Assembly (NCBI RefSeq): GCF_000429585.1
Contig: NZ_AUCD01000002.1
Coordinates: 28,392-92,391 of the forward strand
Direction of reading: 5' to 3'
DNA length: 64,000 bases
DNA from: Atopococcus tabaci DSM 17538
GTDB lineage: Bacteria > Bacillota > Bacilli > Lactobacillales > Carnobacteriaceae_A
Part shown: positions 61,447 to 64,000 of the stretch, one piece after another
Layout of the letters: each line of letters opens with the position of its first letter
Numbering within the stretch: the stretch's first letter is position 1
The notes under the pieces: generated by a model
What the model saw: only the letters and a program-made list of their open reading frames with translations
Told to the model about the DNA's origin: nothing
Databases searched by the model: none
Position numbers and translations under genes: made by a program

Positions 61447-62223
61447 TCATCTGCGGGATGGCGGCTCGTCGTCAGGGTTTCGCTCTTTCACCCGGGCTCC
61501 ACCCTGCGTATCCACATCCAGGCGTTCTTTCATCACTTCTTCAGAAATTTGTTCCACGTCTTCCGTGACTTCTTTCCGTACCGAAACTTCTTCTTTCACT
61601 ACCGGTGTTTTGGTCACTTCCACTTCTTCTTCTTTCAACGGAATGCGGATCGTTTCCGATTCTCCGTCGCCATCTTGAAAGGAATGTTTCTCCACGACCA
61701 GCTCTTCTCGTTCCACCGGCACTTGAATGGTGCGCACTTCTTTTACAATGTTTTTGGAGACATCGACATCCCCGGTCTGCACTTCGTGTTTATCGATGCG
61801 TAGTTGTTCTTCTTTCAACCGGATCGTGTCGTCGTCCGCTTCTTTTCTGTCGATGTGCGGCGCGTATGCAGAGGGGGTCTCTTCACGTGGTTCCGGTTCG
61901 GGCGCCGCTGCAGCTCTGCCTCGATACCCTTCCACCACAACCGCGTACTTTCCAGCCCGGATGTCATCCATATACGGTTCCAAATAATCAGGAAAGGCCT
62001 GGTCGTCCGATCGGAACGTGTCTTTTACCTTTTCCCACATGCTTTGGCCGTCTTTTTCCACACGTACATCCTCTTTCGATTCAAACGAATCCGTGGTTCC
62101 TTTATGGGCATAGACCATGATGTCTTCTCGACTGTAGCCTTCCTGCGTCAACTGATTGACGATTGCCATTGTTTCGTCCGCTGTCGCGCAGATCGCCACA
62201 ACGGTTGGTTCTTCTCTGTTCAT
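61447..62223 (-). CDS. YsnF/AvaK-domain (DUF2382) stress protein
   Basis: A 258-residue soluble acidic protein. The first 105 residues match the general stress protein 17M-like domain (VVAICATADETMAIVNQLTQEGYSREDIMVYAH). After a Pro/Glu linker (about 106-130) comes the DUF2382 domain (about 130-240, DTIRLKEEQLRIDKHEVQTGDVDVSKNIV-type repeats and VPVEREELVVEKH). Such proteins are common general-stress proteins in Bacillales and some lactic acid bacteria. Function not established. AGGGAGGTTTTTTT precedes the ATG. Confidence 0.85.
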   Translation of the reverse strand: MNREEPTVVAICATADETMAIVNQLTQEGYSREDIMVYAHKGTTDSFESKEDVRVEKDGQSMWEKVKDTFRSDDQAFPDYLEPYMDDIRAGKYAVVVEGYRGRAAAAPEPEPREETPSAYAPHIDRKEADDDTIRLKEEQLRIDKHEVQTGDVDVSKNIVKEVRTIQVPVEREELVVEKHSFQDGDGESETIRIPLKEEEVEVTKTPVVKEEVSVRKEVTEDVEQISEEVMKERLDVDTQGGARVKERNPDDEPPSRR

Positions 62224-62423
62224 AAAAAAACCTCCCTGACTTTGTTGCCGGGCACTTTGCTTCTGCTTTCATTATACAGAAGCCGAATCCTCACTGGCAA
62301 ACATAAGTCCTCGCTTCGCAGAAAGAGACTGGCGAACATAGATGTGGAGCCATTCAACCAGACAATGGACACTTTTCGGTTTATACTGGAACGAAAGAGA
62401 GTCGTTTGAGAGGAGGAATCAGG

Positions 62424-62795
62424 ATGTTCATATTGATCGATGTCCGTTCTTTCCAGGAACAACTGGATTACAACGAACCGATGACGTGCTCGCATTGCGG
62501 CCGCTTCGGCAGATACGAAGCGTTTGTTTCCGGAAGCCGATTCCGTTTGTTTTTCATTCCACTGTTTACGTTCGGGAAACAGTACTTGGTTCACACCACT
62601 TGCTGCAACTCCTGGGCACGGCTGAATCCTGAAAAAGGGAAAGCCATCGAGAAAAACCGGCCTGTCCATATCGAAGAAGAAGACTTGGAATGGGTGGATA
62701 CTGGTTATTCGGCTGATCTGCGGTGTCCAAACTGCGGCCGTCCTTATGAATCCGGCACCAACTACTGCCCGAGTTGCGGCGAGCCTCTACGCTAA
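62424..62795 (+). CDS. zinc-ribbon protein
   Basis: A 123-residue protein with two zinc-binding sites: CSHCG (residues about 22-26) with a downstream TTCCNSW pair, and a C-terminal rubredoxin-like CPNCGRPYESGTNYCPSCGEPLR. The segment FRLFFIPLFTFGKQYLVHT is typical of small zinc-ribbon proteins of unknown function in Gram-positives. AGGAGGAATC precedes ATG 62424; the longer frame is rejected. It may be an adaptor for a membrane or transcription complex. Confidence 0.75.
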   Translation: MFILIDVRSFQEQLDYNEPMTCSHCGRFGRYEAFVSGSRFRLFFIPLFTFGKQYLVHTTCCNSWARLNPEKGKAIEKNRPVHIEEEDLEWVDTGYSADLRCPNCGRPYESGTNYCPSCGEPLR

Positions 62796-62834
62796 AAAGC
62801 CGTGTCCCTTTTCTCGCGGGACACGGCTTTTTAT
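62796..62834. terminator. bidirectional terminator
   Basis: AAAAGCCGTGTCCC pairing with GGGACACGGCTTTT, between convergent genes. Confidence 0.88.
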
Positions 62835-62836
62835 AG

Positions 62837-63595
62837 TTATCCGTCTAACTCAATAGAATCCGAAATAAAGTAGCGCCAGCCTTTTTGGGCGGTAAATTCA
62901 TTGATCTCCGCGGCCAGCTCACTGTTGGTGGTGTATTCCAACAAAAAGACGTCTACTCCGGCTGCATCCATGTCATTGAGGTAGTCCACGTAATAATTGT
63001 GGGTCGTTTCTTTTTGGGTTCCGAGTGAACGGTCAGAAAAATTGATGGATGAAAACACCGTTTCCTGGTTTACCCCGGTCAAAATGTCGTCCACTTGTTG
63101 GTTTTGCTGCAAGTAAGCTTTGACGAATTGATCTCCGCCGTTGATGACAACCGGTCTGCCGTGGCTCATCAAACTCTTCAGCACATATTCCACACCGGCA
63201 CACGTCTCTTCTGTCGGAAACTGACCGTAGACATCCACATTGTCCACCCAAAATTCGTTTTCCCAGTTTTCGTAAGGCTTTAATGTGAGCGACTCGTATT
63301 CTTCGTAGTAAGGACGGAACGTTTCCAATGAGCCGACATTCAAATAACTGTACACTGTCTGCCCTCTCGCTTGCATCTCTGCGATTTCATCCGCGGAAAG
63401 GTTTTGAGCGTCAATCACGGCGATGGCGTAACCTTCGCTGGCTTCCACCGCTTCTCTTCCCTTCAAGCTCAGAAAAACTCCGTAATCTTCTGTCTGATTG
63501 ATGGTAGCGGCATTTTCAGTATTTGCTCCCATACAGGCAGCGGCTCCAAGCACAACGAGTAACCCGATCATTGATTTTACAAGTATCGGTTTCAT
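62837..63595 (-). CDS. GH114-like (TM1410) endo-glycosidase lipoprotein, possible internal deletion
   Basis: A 252-residue exported protein with signal peptide and a weak lipobox (LGAAAC, Cys about residue 21). The barrel carries YSYLNVGSLETFRPYYEEY, VVINGGDQFV and FLLEYTT, typical of the endo-alpha-1,4-polygalactosaminidase (GH114/TM1410) group related to the PelA hydrolase. Between WENEFWVD and NVDVYGQFPTEE the family, as I remember it, has 30-40 more residues including a KGVDGFFLDN-like strand; here the two ends are fused. It may therefore be inactive. Located 2.4 kb from the pel operon. Confidence 0.75.
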   Translation of the reverse strand: MKPILVKSMIGLLVVLGAAACMGANTENAATINQTEDYGVFLSLKGREAVEASEGYAIAVIDAQNLSADEIAEMQARGQTVYSYLNVGSLETFRPYYEEYESLTLKPYENWENEFWVDNVDVYGQFPTEETCAGVEYVLKSLMSHGRPVVINGGDQFVKAYLQQNQQVDDILTGVNQETVFSSINFSDRSLGTQKETTHNYYVDYLNDMDAAGVDVFLLEYTTNSELAAEINEFTAQKGWRYFISDSIELDG

Positions 63596-63690
63596 AAGAC
63601 TCTCCTCTATTCTAATGTACGTCTGTCGATGGTTTTTACCATTATAAAGTATGACGCGCGCTATTGAAAGGGATTTCAACGATGAATAAA

Positions 63691-64000
63691 GAGGCTGGGA
63701 CAAAAGGTCCTGGATTCTAAAATAAAAGAGAACTTACATTTTCTGTCAAAGAATTTGTAAGTTCTCTTATTTTATTACATTATTTTTTGCATATTTCTTC
63801 AGATTGTTGGCCATCAAGACCAACCCGATGTCTGTTTTTACCTTCGATTTACCCCTTAGGTTAAATCGAGTGAACCCTAAATTAGCCTTTATCTGGCCAA
63901 AGACTGGCTCAACATCAATCTTTCGTTTGGCAAAGATTGTTGAACCTTCTTTAGATAAAAGCTTTTCTGCTTCTGTATTTTTCAAAATTTGATACTTCTC
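63691..64000 (-). mobile_element. IS1182-family element, left part only
   Basis: Begins with GAGGCTGGGACAAAA at 63691, the terminal sequence commonly seen in IS1182-type elements of Gram-positives. It continues past the window edge and includes the transposase end and a hairpin terminator (AGAGAACTTACA/TGTAAGTTCTCT, 63729-63768). Confidence 0.7.
63767..64000 (-). CDS. IS1182-like transposase, C-terminal end (partial)
   Basis: The last 77 codons of a DDE transposase, open to the window edge. IDVEPVFGQIKANLGFTRF contains the catalytic glutamate region (the E of the DDE triad in VEPVFGQIK), followed by RGKSKVKTDIGLVLMANNLKKY, typical of IS1182. Whether the whole gene is intact cannot be seen here. 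Confidence 0.85.
   Translation of the reverse strand, partial: EKYQILKNTEAEKLLSKEGSTIFAKRKIDVEPVFGQIKANLGFTRFNLRGKSKVKTDIGLVLMANNLKKYAKNNVIK

Noticed and set aside
63729..63768. Member of the ACAAAGAA stem-loop family (contains GTCAAAGAAT)
   Set aside because: The hairpin arms are a different sequence (AGAGAACTTACA) and it belongs to the IS1182-like element; the shared bases are in the loop.

Overview
The window looks like the chromosome of a low-to-mid G+C Gram-positive bacterium (Bacillota), most likely a fermentative member of the Lactobacillales or a near relative. The reasons are purine-rich AGGAGG-type ribosome binding sites, frequent extended -10 promoters, an arginine deiminase operon, alpha-acetolactate decarboxylase, two PepF oligopeptidases, a short class I fructose-bisphosphate aldolase, lipobox lipoproteins and no outer-membrane genes. 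I cannot name the genus. No rRNA, tRNA or CRISPR array was seen.

Layout. 1-7.5 kb: GNAT acetyltransferase, small membrane protein, EamA transporter, alanine racemase, two lipoproteins, a LysM-3D wall protein and a decayed flavoprotein disulfide oxidoreductase. 7.5-13.6 kb: DUF4153 membrane protein, NnrE, a PadR/helical-domain membrane protein pair behind a striking palindromic promoter, and PepF. 13.7-19.9 kb: two MATE exporters flanking a ridA-patB-M20 operon that could process N-acyl cysteine conjugates. 20-28.6 kb: cupin, DUF6512 and CAP proteins, two tandem OxlT-like MFS genes that are both damaged (one by a complete IS605-type element with tnpA, tnpB and a predictable guide RNA), and a second PepF. 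28.8-37.8 kb: luciferase-like flavin oxidoreductase, alsD, a DUF438/DUF1858 pair, a frameshifted SDR, a three-gene hydrolase/acyltransferase/DUF6320 operon and class I aldolase. 37.9-45.5 kb: DUF1576 protein, dicarboxylate/amino-acid symporter, an MhqO/MhqD-like quinone-response operon, the FetAB metal exporter and a papain-fold hydrolase. 45.6-51.3 kb: a Crp/Fnr regulator convergent with arcA-arcB-arcC-yfcC. 51.5-60.4 kb: a Gram-positive Pel exopolysaccharide operon, pelD-pelE-pelA(deacetylase)-pelF-pelG-DUF4832. 60.8-64 kb: an unknown cytosolic protein, a YsnF/AvaK-domain protein, a zinc-ribbon protein, a GH114-like lipoprotein that may serve the Pel system, and the end of an IS1182-like element.

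Two themes matter most. First, the Pel operon encodes a PelD that, once one frameshift is repaired, is an SDR-membrane-GAF protein with no GGDEF domain, so the usual c-di-GMP input is absent. Second, at least eight single-base frameshifts (in pelD, pelE twice, pelG, the SDR, both MFS genes and the DUF6512 gene) lie mostly in short homopolymers, and repairing each by one base restores a well-conserved protein. This is either an uncorrected long-read assembly or very recent gene loss, and it should be settled before any of these genes is called dead.
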